Program-made: the position numbers and the translations under genes
Part shown: piece by piece, positions 5,751-6,118 of the stretch
Layout: every line of letters starts with the position of its first letter
How positions within the stretch are numbered: the stretch's first letter is position 1
Notes under the pieces: model-generated
Seen by the model: the letters and a program-made list of their open reading frames with translations, nothing else
What the model was told of the DNA's origin: nothing
Database searches by the model: none
Assembly: GCA_013138655.1 (NCBI GenBank)
Contig: WTCI01000080.1
Location: 1 to 6,118, forward strand
Source of the DNA: Desulfuromonadaceae bacterium
Lineage (GTDB): Bacteria; Desulfobacterota; Desulfuromonadia; Desulfuromonadales; Geopsychrobacteraceae
Direction of reading: 5' to 3'
DNA: 6,118 bases

Positions 5751-5779
5751 AGTATAGCACTGTTTCGCACCTGCGATAA
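5751..5779 (-). promoter_or_regulatory. Candidate extended -10 promoter for atpE
   Basis: On the - strand TGCTATACT (5759 to 5751) fits the extended -10 pattern TGnTATAAT with one mismatch. A weak -35 (TTATCG, 5779-5774, three of six) stands at a 17-base spacer. Transcription would start near 5744, giving a 36-base leader before atpE. It lies in the atpB-atpE gap, so atpE could be made both from the long transcript and from its own. Confidence 0.5.
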
Positions 5780-5790
5780 CAAAATATCAA

Positions 5791-5810
5791 CGGCCGAGGA
5801 AACCCGGCCG
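5791..5810 (-). repeat. GC-rich hairpin in the atpB-atpE gap
   Basis: CGGCCG (5791-5796) pairs with CGGCCG (5805-5810), and after one mismatch a further G-C pair closes a four-base loop (5799-5802). On the transcribed - strand only an imperfect T-rich stretch (GATATTTTGTT) follows, so at most it is a leaky terminator. It could also be an mRNA stabilising or processing site. It lies about 10 bases after the atpB stop codon and upstream of the atpE promoter candidate. Confidence 0.5.
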
Positions 5811-5819
5811 GTTCCAATT

Positions 5820-6118
5820 TTAGTGAGCTTCTTCCAGTGCTCCGGCAATGTAAATCATTGCCAGGAGGGTAAAAACAAAGGTCTGGATAAATGCCACCAG
5901 AACCCCCATCAGCATCATCGGGATCGGCAGGAACAGCGGCACCAGCATCAGGAAGATCATCAGGACGATCTCATGCCCCCACATGTTTCCGAAAAGACGC
6001 AGAGTCAGGGACAGCGGACGGGCCAGATGACCAATAATCTCAATAACAAAAATCAGCGGGGCCAGCCACCAGATCGGACCCATGAAGTGCTTTACATAAG
6101 CACCACCATGCTTCTTGA
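5820..6118 (-). CDS. atpB: F-type ATP synthase subunit a, C-terminal part (5' end outside window)
   Basis: The frame is open to the window edge, so the gene is cut at 6118. About 98 C-terminal residues are visible. Upstream of the first in-window ATG (6083) the frame reads [11 protein letters not shown], which matches the conserved loop before the last helices of subunit a, so that ATG is internal. The essential arginine that faces the c-ring is in [11 protein letters not shown] (codon 5997-5999). The Glu at E. coli position 219 is kept (GHE), and the helix-5 glutamine is in FIQTFVF (codon 5883-5885). Three very hydrophobic segments are visible, and the protein ends ALEEAH, as usual. It forms the half-channels that pass ions to the c-ring. 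atpE follows on the same strand. Confidence 0.97.
   Translation of the reverse strand, partial: KKHGGAYVKHFMGPIWWLAPLIFVIEIIGHLARPLSLTLRLFGNMWGHEIVLMIFLMLVPLFLPIPMMLMGVLVAFIQTFVFTLLAMIYIAGALEEAH

Overview
The window is ordinary-looking bacterial chromosome of intermediate GC. The c subunit begins MEFF and carries a RNPGASGKILTTMMIG core. The F-type ATPase a and c genes sit alone, closed off by a terminator and not followed by F1 genes. The cysteine synthase is of the 'KNM...IVP.IYD' type. Together these suggest a Desulfuromonadales-type bacterium (Geobacter, Desulfuromonas and Pelobacter relatives). That placement rests on remembered family sequences and not on a search.

Left part, + strand. 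Bases 1-130 hold no supported gene but can fold into a long imperfect hairpin (8-78). Three overlapping genes follow: an isochorismatase-family hydrolase (131-709), a short DksA/TraR-like zinc-finger protein (709-1074) and a five-helix YdcZ/DUF606 membrane protein (1067-1504). The junctions overlap by 1 and 8 bases, so they form a translationally coupled unit. After about 110 bases comes a single-domain response regulator (1616-2023) with a cysteine-rich insertion before the phospho-acceptor Asp. A rho-independent hairpin (2055-2089) closes this side.

Middle, - strand. A large UbiD-family decarboxylase (5230 down to 3392), a CysM/CysK-type cysteine synthase starting with GTG (3370 to 2429) and a small DUF3024-like protein (2429 to 2088) lie head to tail with gaps of 21 and -1 bases. 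They are probably one transcript. A TATAAT box near 5264-5269 is a candidate promoter. The long open frame upstream of ubiD is not coding: it is the read-through of the ATP synthase terminator.

Right end, - strand. The 3' part of atpB (a subunit, running off the window at 6118) is followed by atpE (c subunit), then a strong terminator hairpin (5387-5422). The atpB-atpE gap holds a GC-rich hairpin and an extended -10 promoter candidate, which could let atpE be transcribed in excess, as the many-copy c-ring requires.

I see no insertion sequence, CRISPR array, tRNA, rRNA or broken gene. No clearly novel multi-gene system stands out. The best leads are the folded leader at 1-100, the cysteine-bearing response regulator, the separate atpE promoter and the ion-ligand pattern of the c subunit.
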